Shown in pieces: positions 4,786 to 12,105 of a stretch of 13,722 nucleotides of DNA. The first letter of the stretch is position 1; each line of letters starts with the position of its first letter. A program made the translations under genes and the position numbers. The notes under the pieces are model-generated. The model did not search any database. It was not told where the DNA came from and saw only the letters and a list, made by a program, of their open reading frames with translations. Source of the stretch: Actinomycetota bacterium (GTDB lineage Bacteria > Actinomycetota > Actinomycetes > Mycobacteriales > Jatrophihabitantaceae); the NCBI GenBank assembly GCA_019241805.1, contig JAFAWL010000082.1, forward strand, positions 1 through 13,722, written 5' to 3'.

Positions 4786-7035
4786 TCAGGGGGTGACGAC
4801 GCAACGACCGGCCTCATCGGCCGGCAACGGGTGCGAAAGGTAGTAACCCTGAACCGCCTCGCAGTTCAGCGTGCGCAGAGTGTCGAGCTGGTGGGCGTGC
4901 TCGACCCCTTCGACGACGACGGGGAGCCCGAAGGCATGGGCGGCGTGGATCATCAGCTCCAGCAACGCGCGGGAGGACTCCTGGCTGGTGTCCAGGAAGC
5001 TCCGGTCGATCTTGATGACGTCCACAGGCAGCTGCTGCAGCCGGGCGATCGAGCTGTATCCCGTGCCGAAGTCGTCGATGCTCACCCGGGTGCCGAGCTC
5101 GCGCAGCAACTGCAGATGGTGGGTCGCCAGCACGTCCTCGATGAACACCGTCTCGGTTATCTCGAGAGTCAGCCGGCCGGCCGGCAACCCCGATGCTTCG
5201 AGCGCGGCTCGGACGTCCTCGACCACGCGGGGACTGGAGACGTGTCGACCGCTGATGTTGACCGCGATCGTGCGGGCTGTGCTCCCGGCCGCCGACCATT
5301 CGGCCAGTTGGGCGGTCGCGGCGTTGAGAACCCAGGCGTCGATGTCGCAGATGAGCGAGGACGCCTCGGCGGTGGGGATGAACTCGTTCGGCCCGACCAG
5401 GCCGTGACCGGGCCGGTTCCAGCGAACGAGGGCCTCGTAGCCGCGCACCTCGCCCGACTCGAGATCGACGATCGGTTGGTAGTGCAGGACGAGTTCGTCG
5501 TTCTCGATGGCGGTCACCAGGGCCGCCTCGAGCTCGCCGCGGTCGGCGAGTTCGCGGCGCAAGGCCGAGTCGAAGACCTCGACGCGCCCTCGACCGGCGG
5601 CTTTGGCCCGGTACACGGCGGTGTCGGCCTCGGCGAGCAAGCGCTCGGGGTCGGTCGAGCCGTCCTGGCTGATGGCCAAGCCGATGCTGGCGCCCACCCG
5701 GGCGGACCGGCCCGCCGTGAGCGGAATCGGTTCGGCCGCGCAATCGACCAGGCGAGTGGCGATCTGGACCGCGTCGGTCTCGGCGTCGAATTGCTCGAGG
5801 ACGACGACGAACTCGTCACCACCCAGGCGGGCCACGATGTCGCCCGCGCGGACCTCGGCCTTCATCCGGTCGGCGACCGTGCACAACACGACATCGCCGG
5901 CCGCGTGGCCGAACGTGTCGTTCACAGCCTTGAAGCCGTCGAGATCGGCGAACAGCAAACCGACCATGCGACCGGTCCGTTGACCACGACTCAGCGCTGC
6001 TTGGATGACCTCGAGGGCCTGTGAGCGGTTGGGTAGGTCGGTCAGCGAGTCGTGGGCCGCCTGGTAGGCGAGATTGTCCTGCAGCCGGGCCCGTTCGCGG
6101 TTGGCCGCGCTGATCTGGGTGATGGCCACGTTCATTCGCGCGACAACCAGGAGGAACAGCACGACCGAGCCGGCGCCGACCGCCCAGACGTCGACCCGCG
6201 CTCCGATGAGGTCTTGGACGATCAGCGTTCCCGGCGCGATGAGACTCGCGGCGGCGAGGGCGGCCAGGCGGGCGCGACTGAACCGCAGGTCGTCCCCAGG
6301 CGTGGGCTCGGACAGCTCCCGCATCGTCGGATGCAGTGCCGCGGCGCCCCACGCGACGTAGGAGGCCAACCAGATCGTGTCGAACGCGTTGGTCTGGGAC
6401 GACGACCAGAGGCTCAGTCCTGCCGAAGTGCTGTCGCCGGCGATGAGTAGGGCCACCGCCGCGAACAACAGCCGGAATGCCGGTGTGCGGCCCCCGGACG
6501 TCGTGACGAGCCGGATCAACAGGCCGACGAGCAAGATGTCGGCCACCGGATAGGCGATTCCGACGACCGCGGCGGCCACCGACTGTTCTGACGTGTCGAG
6601 CGTCGGGCGTGCTAGGAGGACCCATGACAGCACGCCCAGGCCTGCCGTCAAAGTGGCGCTGTCGAGCAGGCCGGCGACATCGCGCCGCGGCCGGCGGCCC
6701 CGGATGAGCAGGATCAGGCCGACGGCGAGCACGGGATAGGCGGCCAGGTAGAAAGCGTCGGCCGGTGCCGGAAAGGCGTCGCTGTGCTCCACGTCGCTCG
6801 ACCAGCTGTCGACGCCGTCGCCGATCACCCACGAGAGCTGCCCCAGCATCATGAGGATCCAGGGCAGCCGCCGGATCGGCCGGTTACGGGCGATTCCGAC
6901 GCCGATCGCGAGCACGCCGGACAGGCCGAGCGCGACGTAGACGACGTCCTCAGGAATTCCGCCGGGCACGAACCAGTACGCGCCGACGACCATCAGGCCG
7001 AAGGCGGCGTAGCCGCGCCAGGCAAGACCTCCCAC
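4786..7035 (-). CDS. Membrane GGDEF-EAL protein (diguanylate cyclase/c-di-GMP phosphodiesterase)
   Basis: 749 residues. The first ~305 form about nine or ten hydrophobic helices (for example 33-48, 58-73, 96-112, 126-142, 152-176, 188-208, 219-235, 258-277, 284-303), a probable membrane sensor of no family I can name. A short linker (305-325) leads to a GGDEF domain (about 326-490) with intact GGDEF at 405-409 and an inhibitory I-site R396-A-G-D399 exactly five residues before it. An EAL domain (about 505-740) has EAL at 534-536, ITET near 626-629, DDFGTG at 654-659, Lys675 and Glu709. Both enzymatic halves look complete, so the protein could make and degrade c-di-GMP, with product inhibition. 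The GTG at 7035 has no clear Shine-Dalgarno; Met15 is a poorer alternative because it cuts the first helix. Confidence 0.93.
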   Translation of the reverse strand: MGGLAWRGYAAFGLMVVGAYWFVPGGIPEDVVYVALGLSGVLAIGVGIARNRPIRRLPWILMMLGQLSWVIGDGVDSWSSDVEHSDAFPAPADAFYLAAYPVLAVGLILLIRGRRPRRDVAGLLDSATLTAGLGVLSWVLLARPTLDTSEQSVAAAVVGIAYPVADILLVGLLIRLVTTSGGRTPAFRLLFAAVALLIAGDSTSAGLSLWSSSQTNAFDTIWLASYVAWGAAALHPTMRELSEPTPGDDLRFSRARLAALAAASLIAPGTLIVQDLIGARVDVWAVGAGSVVLFLLVVARMNVAITQISAANRERARLQDNLAYQAAHDSLTDLPNRSQALEVIQAALSRGQRTGRMVGLLFADLDGFKAVNDTFGHAAGDVVLCTVADRMKAEVRAGDIVARLGGDEFVVVLEQFDAETDAVQIATRLVDCAAEPIPLTAGRSARVGASIGLAISQDGSTDPERLLAEADTAVYRAKAAGRGRVEVFDSALRRELADRGELEAALVTAIENDELVLHYQPIVDLESGEVRGYEALVRWNRPGHGLVGPNEFIPTAEASSLICDIDAWVLNAATAQLAEWSAAGSTARTIAVNISGRHVSSPRVVEDVRAALEASGLPAGRLTLEITETVFIEDVLATHHLQLLRELGTRVSIDDFGTGYSSIARLQQLPVDVIKIDRSFLDTSQESSRALLELMIHAAHAFGLPVVVEGVEHAHQLDTLRTLNCEAVQGYYLSHPLPADEAGRCVVTP

Positions 7036-7098
7036 TAGATGTGTATCGGCGGTGACTGCGCCCGATTGAGGCCTGGCGCGAAATCATGGCACTGCGGG

Positions 7099-7125
7099 GC
7101 GTATCGCCGCCGGTCGGCGTGACGC
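7099..7125 (-). terminator. Stem-loop after the LapA-family gene
   Basis: GCGT-N2-CGCCG-loop CCGGT-CGGCG-N2-ACGC forms a two-part hairpin beginning five bases beyond the lapA-like stop codon on the minus strand. There is no U-tract, as usual for actinobacterial terminators. It lies between this gene and the GGDEF-EAL start, so it may only attenuate transcription into that gene. Confidence 0.4.
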
Positions 7126-7129
7126 TTCC

Positions 7130-7504
7130 CTAGCGAGGTGAGGCGTTGCGCCGCAGCGCGCGCCGCAGTTGCACGATGCGGATGACACCCGGGATGGCGA
7201 CGAGCAGGATGCCGGCGACGGCCGAAAGCAGCAGAGCGATCGCCAGCGAGACCCGGCCGTGCGCCCCGAGGAAATGGACCGACACGTCCGCGGAGTTCTG
7301 GCCTATGAAGATGCATAGAGCGATCAGCAGCAGCGCCGCCACGATCAGCCCGACGAGCCAGTCACTCGAGCGAGTCTTCTTGACCCGGCCTTTCGCGTCG
7401 AGGCCCTCAGCCGCCGGTGGAGTGGCGCCGCCACCCGGCGGGCCGTAGGGCTCGGGCGGCGGGGTCTGGTACGGGTCCGGTCCGTAACCCTGTCCACTGC
7501 TCAT
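7130..7504 (-). CDS. LapA family (DUF1049) two-helix membrane protein
   Basis: 124-residue inner-membrane protein. An N-terminal cytosolic stretch rich in Gly, Pro and Tyr (PYQTPPPEPYGPPGGG) is followed by a basic segment (KGRVKKTRSSDW). Next come two hydrophobic helices at about residues 49-67 and 85-105, separated by QNSADVSVHFLGAHGRVSLA, then a basic tail VQLRRALRRN. The helix-loop-helix with NSADVSVHFL is the DUF1049/LapA pattern (a family named for lipopolysaccharide assembly protein A; its role in Gram-positives is unclear). I chose ATG 7504 over GTG 7516 or 7513: GGTGAG precedes it at a usable distance and the protein opens with MSSGQGYG, but the choice is uncertain. It is followed on the same strand by the GGDEF-EAL gene, 94 bases away. 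Confidence 0.82.
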   Translation of the reverse strand: MSSGQGYGPDPYQTPPPEPYGPPGGGATPPAAEGLDAKGRVKKTRSSDWLVGLIVAALLLIALCIFIGQNSADVSVHFLGAHGRVSLAIALLLSAVAGILLVAIPGVIRIVQLRRALRRNASPR

Positions 7505-7584
7505 GCGTCTCACCACTCCCGACGGTGTTTGTCGTCATCGTCTACCCACCCCGGAGGTCAGGCATGCCTCGACTCGGCACGACG

Positions 7585-7617
7585 AACGCCCGCCCGGCTG
7601 GTTACCGGGCGGGCGTT
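7585..7617 (-). terminator. Strong hairpin terminator after the aerolysin-like gene pair
   Basis: A perfect 13-base stem, AACGCCCGCCCGG / CCGGGCGGGCGTT, with a 7-base loop, begins 14 bases after the stop at 7632. It is almost all G-C and lacks a U-tract. It marks the end of the two-gene secreted unit 9609-7632. Confidence 0.8.
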
Positions 7618-7631
7618 GACGGTCGTGCCGG

Positions 7632-8438
7632 TCAGTGGCCGGCGGCGATGTACTGCTGGAGCTTCGGCAGCGAGTCGATCGCGTTGGTGTGTCCCGCCTG
7701 GCTGGGTGTGACGTGGATCGCGCTCGAGTCGACCTCGACGACCTTGTACATCGTGCTGTTGATCGAGTCGCCGCTCTGGTCGTCCGACACCGGCTGGGTG
7801 AAGGAGACGTTGTCGACCTCGTAGTGGATACCGCCGGCGTTGAAGGCGAAGTTGCCGGTGTAGGTCGCGTCGCTGTTGCTGGATTCGACCCACACGGTCT
7901 TGCCCTCGTCGGCCGTGACCTCGATCGACTGGAAGTCGCGGAAGCCGTTCTCCCACGTGTGGTTGGCGGTGAACTTGGCGCTCAGCTCGACGTCGACGAT
8001 GTCCATCAGGTTGAAGCCGACCGACTCTTCGATGGATCCACCCAGCGACCAGCTGGAGTTGCTCTCGTGGCTGACGTCGATCGTGTTGGTGGTGACCGAG
8101 CCGCTGCCGGGCTCGCCCCCGCTGACGCTCGGTGCGACCGGGTAGTTCCCGCTCTTGTCCGGAATCGTGCCCTGGGCCGGGGCCCAGCTCGTGTTCGAGT
8201 AGACCGGGGCGCCGGTCGGGGTGAAGCTGCGGTCGCTCGCGTCCCGGAAGAGCTTGAGCGCGTTGACCGCCGAGTCCTTGTCCTGGGTCGCGTCGATGAC
8301 GACGATCTGGCCGCGGGAAGCGCCGACGGCGCTGTGGGTGCTAGTGGTGCCGGCCGCAGCAACGCCCAGTGAGGTTGCCCCGACGGCGAGGGCAGCGGCG
8401 ATGACCGAACTGCCGATCACGATGATTCGCGTGTTCAT
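7632..8438 (-). CDS. Secreted aerolysin/ETX-MTX2-like protein (smaller member of tandem pair)
   Basis: 268 residues with a signal peptide (basic MNTR, hydrophobic core about 5-28, likely cleavage near the Ala run at 27-29). The mature protein has no cysteine. Residues 44-115 form a short N-terminal head rich in Asp, Ser and Pro. Residues about 116-212 show alternating Ser/Thr strands, a short hydrophobic amphipathic stretch (VGFNLMDIVDVELSAKF), then TWENG, GKTVWV, YTGNFAF and GGIHYEVDNVSF. This order resembles the membrane-insertion domain of aerolysin-type beta pore-forming proteins and aligns by eye with the larger neighbour. The pore-forming function is inferred from pattern, not proven. 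The ATG at 8438 has AAGGAA six bases upstream. It lies 49 bases after the neighbour's stop with no terminator between, so an operon is likely. Other secreted beta-sandwich proteins remain possible. Confidence 0.6.
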   Translation of the reverse strand: MNTRIIVIGSSVIAAALAVGATSLGVAAAGTTSTHSAVGASRGQIVVIDATQDKDSAVNALKLFRDASDRSFTPTGAPVYSNTSWAPAQGTIPDKSGNYPVAPSVSGGEPGSGSVTTNTIDVSHESNSSWSLGGSIEESVGFNLMDIVDVELSAKFTANHTWENGFRDFQSIEVTADEGKTVWVESSNSDATYTGNFAFNAGGIHYEVDNVSFTQPVSDDQSGDSINSTMYKVVEVDSSAIHVTPSQAGHTNAIDSLPKLQQYIAAGH

Positions 8439-8487
8439 GATTGGTTCCTTGTCTGGAGTAGAAGTCGTGAAGGAGTGATCGAGGGCG

Positions 8488-9609
8488 TCAGTGCTGCGTC
8501 AGCGGCACGTAGACCTCTTGGTGGCCCTGGAAATCGCTCGGTGGCATCGGGTTGCCGGCGTCGTACATCGCCGTCTCCTTGACGTCGATGTTCGTGATGT
8601 CGTACGTGACGCCTTCGGGAGTGGTGAAGACCAACTCGCCGGTCACCGTGCCCACGTCGGTGCGCATGGTGATCCAGCCCACGTCACCTGACTTGATCTT
8701 GGTGCCCTGCGTGGTCGCGAACTTGTCCTGCGTGCCCCACTCCTGGTCGCTGGTCACCGAAGCGGCCACCTTGGTGGCGATACCGGCCACGTTGTCGCTC
8801 GCCGACGCGGTGATCTCCTCGCCGATGGACGTGCTTTCGGTGTGCACTTCCTCCTGACCCTTTTCCAGGGTGACTTCCTCGCTCGACTCGTTGATCACGC
8901 GGCTGGTCGCCCGGGTGTAGTCGCTCCATCGATAACTGACCTTCGGGGTGCCGTCCGCGTTCGTGTAGACGGTGAAGTTCGAGCTCGTCGCCCGCGGAAG
9001 TTGGCCATTCACCGCCTCGGCCGCGGTCGCCGCGTCCTTCGAGTTGTCGACGTTGATCGTCACTGGGGTGTTCCATATGGCGTCGAAGTGCCGGAAGTAA
9101 CCGTCGGGGTCGAAGGCCATGTGATAGACCGACGACCCGAAGGGATTGCCGGACCCGTCGAGATCTTGCGAGTACGACTCCGCGCTCGAGTCGGGTGTCT
9201 CGCCGGTCGCGACGTCGTCCTCGATCGTCGTCATGTGCTTGGCGCCGGTGTCATCGGTAAAGGTGAAGACGGTGTACGCGGGCGCCCAACCCGAGCTGGT
9301 GGTGCCGATGGCGCTCCACACGGCGGACTGGCCCGGCTGCAGCGTCTGCGGCGGGTTGATGCTGTAAGTGCTGTAGCCGCCCTGATACGTCCAGACGTAG
9401 GGCGTGAGGTTCGTGACCTCGGTCATGTTCTGCGGAACCGACGGTGCCGCGGATGCGCTCGCCTTGTTCGTCGTCGGGGTGGCCGTCGACGGGGTGGTCG
9501 TCGGGGTGGTCGGTGCGGCGACGGCCGCCGACATTCCCAGCCCGGCGATGAGTACGCCGCAGACGCCGGCAGCGGCCAGTCGACTGGCCCTCGACTCGAA
9601 TGCGGTCAT
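8488..9609 (-). CDS. Secreted aerolysin/ETX-MTX2-like protein (larger member of tandem pair)
   Basis: 373 residues. The signal peptide is about 1-32 (basic ESRASR, hydrophobic core, AAVAA end), then a Thr/Pro/Ser linker (33-58). The head (about 62-215) opens VTNLTPYVWTYQGG, then INPPQTLQPGQSAVWSA, a pattern reminiscent of small beta-sandwich toxin or aegerolysin-like heads (weak). The C-terminal part (about 225-345) has VSYRWSDYTRATSRV, Ser/Thr/Glu-rich strands, the hairpin-like SIGEEITASASDNVAGIATKV, then QEWG, GDVGWI, VTGELVF and GVTYDITNIDV, matching the smaller neighbour segment by segment. The only cysteine is in the signal peptide. I chose ATG 9609 because AAGGA precedes it and the signal peptide then sits at the N-terminus; the frame is open to 9729, but that adds 40 unlikely residues. 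First gene of the two-gene unit. Confidence 0.62.
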   Translation of the reverse strand: MTAFESRASRLAAAGVCGVLIAGLGMSAAVAAPTTPTTTPSTATPTTNKASASAAPSVPQNMTEVTNLTPYVWTYQGGYSTYSINPPQTLQPGQSAVWSAIGTTSSGWAPAYTVFTFTDDTGAKHMTTIEDDVATGETPDSSAESYSQDLDGSGNPFGSSVYHMAFDPDGYFRHFDAIWNTPVTINVDNSKDAATAAEAVNGQLPRATSSNFTVYTNADGTPKVSYRWSDYTRATSRVINESSEEVTLEKGQEEVHTESTSIGEEITASASDNVAGIATKVAASVTSDQEWGTQDKFATTQGTKIKSGDVGWITMRTDVGTVTGELVFTTPEGVTYDITNIDVKETAMYDAGNPMPPSDFQGHQEVYVPLTQH

Positions 9610-9749
9610 GGTTATCGCGTCCTTACGCCGCTCTGCGCGGCCTCTTGGGTTGACGAGACAAGCCTGTTCCCGTCCGAGGCGGAGCAGAGTCGACTGATCG
9701 GGCCGACCTGGGGTTAGTCCGGGTGCCATCCGATCGGTGGACGATAATC

Positions 9750-9782
9750 GTCACCGGGGCACCCGATGGGCGCCCCGGTGAC
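9750..9782 (-). terminator. Hairpin terminator after the triple-repeat secreted protein gene
   Basis: GTCACCGGGGC / GCCCCGGTGAC gives a perfect 11-base stem, extended inside by CCC-GAT-GGG after an A/C mismatch. It begins 18 bases beyond the stop at 9801 on the minus strand. It separates that gene from the aerolysin-like pair, so the pair probably has its own promoter in 9610-9749. I could not identify that promoter with confidence. Confidence 0.75.
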
Positions 9783-9800
9783 CGGATAAGCGTGCGCGCG

Positions 9801-11060
9801 TCAGAATGTGCCGTAGAGATCCACGACGACGTCAGCGCTCGCCGTTTCACTCATCCGCACGGTCAGCTGTCCGTTCGAATCGATCGGAACCTTGACCAGA
9901 TTGGCTACGGTCTGGCCGGCGCGGAAGTTCACCGAGCTCGTCGGCGGCGCCGACGTGCCCGCGGCGTAGACCGTGATGTAGCCGGCGGCCGTCGGGTTGG
10001 TGACGGTCACGTTCAGGACCGCGCCGGACGCGTTGCCGGGAGTCGTCGGGGTCTTAGCCGTTGTCGTGACCGTGCCACCGGGCGGAAGCTTCTGCGGCGT
10101 CGCACCGGTGCGCGTGTCGAGCAGGCGTTGCGGCGCCATCGGAGTGAGCAGTCCGTTCCCCGCGCCCGAGGCCGGCCCGTACCAACCGAGTACGTCGACC
10201 ACGACGTGGGTGCGGCCGAGCGAACCGTTGAATAAGTCGATCTGGCCGTTGCTGCCCAACTGGGCCACGACGGTGTTGGCGACACTGTTCTGCGCCGTGG
10301 CACCGGCGACGAAGTTCAAGCTGGACGAGTCCGGTACGCCTGAGGTGCCCGGAAACACCGTGAGATAGCCGTCCGCCTCCGGCGCGGTCACCGTCACACT
10401 CAGCAAGACGGCCGACACGTGGGTACTCGGTACGCCGCCCCGGCCGCTCACGACCAACGACATTTCCGCTTCGCCGTCGAGCTGACTGCCGCCCAGGTGA
10501 ATGCGGGTATCGAGCAGGCGCGTAGGAGTCAGCGGAGTGAAGGCGCCCGCGACGATCTGATCAGTCGGCTTCAGGTAGTAGCCGACCAGATCACCCACGA
10601 GATCGACCCGGCCGCCCGATCCATTGTAGATCGCCGTCTGGCCAAGTGAATCGATCGGCGCCACCACGAGGTTGGACACCGAGTTCTGCGCGCTGGCCCC
10701 GGCGACGAAGTTGAGATTCGAGGTGATCGGACGGGCCGTTCCGGGCGCGAACGCCGTGAGATACCCGGCGGACTCTGGCTGCGTCGCCGTGAGGTTGAGC
10801 ACGACGGCTGAGGTGTTCGCCAGCGGTATGCCTGAAGTAGCGCCGATTCTCAGCACGGTTGTACCTTGCGCCGGTGGCGTCGAGGCCCCGACGTTTATTC
10901 GGGTGTCGAGCACACGCGTCGGGGTGACCGTGACGAGCGAACCGGGCCAGGTCGTCGCCGCGTTCGCGGGAGCGGCCACTATCAGGATCGGGACCGCGAT
11001 CGCGGTGGCGAGGGTCGCGGTGACGGCCGTCGCGAGTCGGGTGCGGAGTCGGGGGGACAC
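9801..11060 (-). CDS. Secreted protein of three ~120-residue beta-rich repeats (RLLDTR repeats)
   Basis: 419 residues with a clear signal peptide (basic SPRLRTRL, hydrophobic core, cleavage likely after PANA at about 34). The rest is three tandem repeats at about 43-162, 174-294 and 304-419. Each opens with a TPTRLLDTR-like motif, continues with AVVLNLTAT / AVLLSVTVT / AVLNVTVTN and GYLTAFAPGT-like strands, then LNFVAGATAQNSVAN, a DSNGQ or GSNGQ turn, and ends with DVLGWY or DLYGTF. Such repeats are frequent in exported actinobacterial proteins, often fused to enzymes; here they stand alone. No catalytic motif is visible, so a surface, adhesive or scaffolding role is only a guess. GTG 11060 is preferred over GTG 11102 because GAAGGAG precedes it by eight bases. 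Confidence 0.85.
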   Translation of the reverse strand: MSPRLRTRLATAVTATLATAIAVPILIVAAPANAATTWPGSLVTVTPTRVLDTRINVGASTPPAQGTTVLRIGATSGIPLANTSAVVLNLTATQPESAGYLTAFAPGTARPITSNLNFVAGASAQNSVSNLVVAPIDSLGQTAIYNGSGGRVDLVGDLVGYYLKPTDQIVAGAFTPLTPTRLLDTRIHLGGSQLDGEAEMSLVVSGRGGVPSTHVSAVLLSVTVTAPEADGYLTVFPGTSGVPDSSSLNFVAGATAQNSVANTVVAQLGSNGQIDLFNGSLGRTHVVVDVLGWYGPASGAGNGLLTPMAPQRLLDTRTGATPQKLPPGGTVTTTAKTPTTPGNASGAVLNVTVTNPTAAGYITVYAAGTSAPPTSSVNFRAGQTVANLVKVPIDSNGQLTVRMSETASADVVVDLYGTF

Positions 11061-11198
11061 GGGAAGATCTCCTTCAGTGATGGCGGTTTTGTGGACTGCC
11101 ACCAGTGTTTGGGAAATCCGGAATGGCGGCGCCGGTCAAACGGGCCATTGGGCAGCGGATGCGGATCCGCCGAATCGGTGGACGCGGCGCTGGTTCTG

Positions 11199-11237
11199 GG
11201 TCCAGTACTTCGCCCTGGACCTGGGTCGGGTCCGACC
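11199..11237 (-). terminator. Double hairpin downstream of the SDR gene
   Basis: On the minus strand, GGTCGG-N2-CCGACC (11224-11237) begins eight bases after the SDR stop, followed by the perfect 7-base arms GGTCCAG (11199-11205) and CTGGACC (11215-11221) with a 9-base loop. Together these probably end the CocE-SDR transcript. The rest of the 185-base gap (11061-11198) contains a GCGGATCCGC palindrome at 11161-11170 and presumably the promoter of the repeat protein; I see no convincing -10 box. Confidence 0.5.
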
Positions 11238-11245
11238 TAGTGCCG

Positions 11246-12061
11246 CTAGCTGATCGATTCGGCCCAGCTGGCCGGATACAACGCCTTGAAGCGCGATAGG
11301 TCCTCGGCCGAACCGAGCGCCTTCACCGCTTGGGCGTCGGTGAAGACGGCGCCGGTGCACGTGGCCGGTGTCTGCAATGCAAGCAGAATGGCTGCTTCCT
11401 CGTAGCTCTCCGGCGTAAGGCCTTTGTATTCAGCCCGCTCCGCCGGTGTTCGCCGGAAGATGGCGCCCGCCGTCCGGATCGACGAAGTGGGCTTGAGGCA
11501 GTTCACCGCAATGCCCGTGTCCTTCAGCTCGTCCGCCATTCCGACCGTCATGGCCTCGACGGCGCGTTTGGTAGCCGCGTAGTGGCCGCTACGGCCGGGA
11601 TCGGCCGCGCCTGACGAGATCGTGATCAGGCTGCCGGTGCCGCGTTCGAGCATCGAGGGCAGAGCACTGCGCAGTGTGTAAAAGGCTCCGACGACGTTGA
11701 CGCGGAACTCCAGCTCGAAGTGCCGCAGCTGCATAGTGCTGACACCGCCGCCGGGCAGGATTCCGGCGTTGGCCATGACGACGTCGATCTGGCCCCACTT
11801 CTGCAGGACCTCGTCCGTCATCGCCTGCACCGAGTCGGGGTCGGCAACGTTGCAGACGACCGCCATCGCCTGGCCGCCGCGGTCCTCAATCTGTGCGACC
11901 GAGTCGTAGATGGTTCCGGGCAGCCGCTCAGAGTCCTGCTGGGTGCGGGCCGCGATCACCACCTTGGCGCCTTCGCGCGCGTACGCGAAGGCGCAGTACT
12001 GTCCCAACCCGCGGCTGGAGCCGGTTACGATCGCGACCTTGCCCTCGAGTCGTCCGGTCAC
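11246..12061 (-). CDS. SDR family NAD(P)-dependent oxidoreductase
   Basis: 271-residue classical short-chain dehydrogenase/reductase with a Rossmann fold. Seen: the cofactor motif TGSSRGLG at about residues 13-20, the NAG motif at 98-100, the catalytic Ser in ITISSG (about 149-150), and Tyr161-x3-Lys165 in HYAATKRA. The residues after the first strand include AARTQQDSERL, which may favour NADP(H), but this is not decisive. Substrate unknown; the C-terminal half (SSIRTAGAIFRRTPAERAEY) is not one I can place. I prefer GTG 12061 because GAAGG lies nine bases upstream; GTG 12070, directly abutting that site, would add three residues. It lies about 45 bases downstream of the broken CocE-like hydrolase gene, probably in one transcript. 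They may act in one catabolic route, for example hydrolase then dehydrogenase (inference). Confidence 0.9.
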   Translation of the reverse strand: MTGRLEGKVAIVTGSSRGLGQYCAFAYAREGAKVVIAARTQQDSERLPGTIYDSVAQIEDRGGQAMAVVCNVADPDSVQAMTDEVLQKWGQIDVVMANAGILPGGGVSTMQLRHFELEFRVNVVGAFYTLRSALPSMLERGTGSLITISSGAADPGRSGHYAATKRAVEAMTVGMADELKDTGIAVNCLKPTSSIRTAGAIFRRTPAERAEYKGLTPESYEEAAILLALQTPATCTGAVFTDAQAVKALGSAEDLSRFKALYPASWAESIS

Positions 12062-12105
12062 GGTGCTCACCCTTCAGTTTGTCATGCGTCAGTCCGGCTT
12101 TTGTG

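Noticed and set aside
4831..6024. 397-codon plus-strand open frame opposite the GGDEF-EAL gene
   Set aside because: Antisense shadow caused by high third-position GC; the opposite strand has intact GGDEF and EAL motifs.
5816..6832. 338-codon minus-strand open frame overlapping the GGDEF-EAL gene
   Set aside because: Same-strand alternate frame, Arg-rich nonsense; the in-frame GGDEF protein explains this DNA.
7529..7711. Small plus-strand open frame across the hairpin at 7585-7617
   Set aside because: It runs through a terminator stem and into the antisense of the smaller aerolysin-like gene; no ribosome binding site or recognisable sequence.
8842..9717. 291-codon plus-strand open frame opposite the larger aerolysin-like gene, with Arg/Gly-rich translation
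   Set aside because: Mirror of the Thr/Pro/Ala-rich linker and head on the minus strand; no ribosome binding site or recognisable domain.
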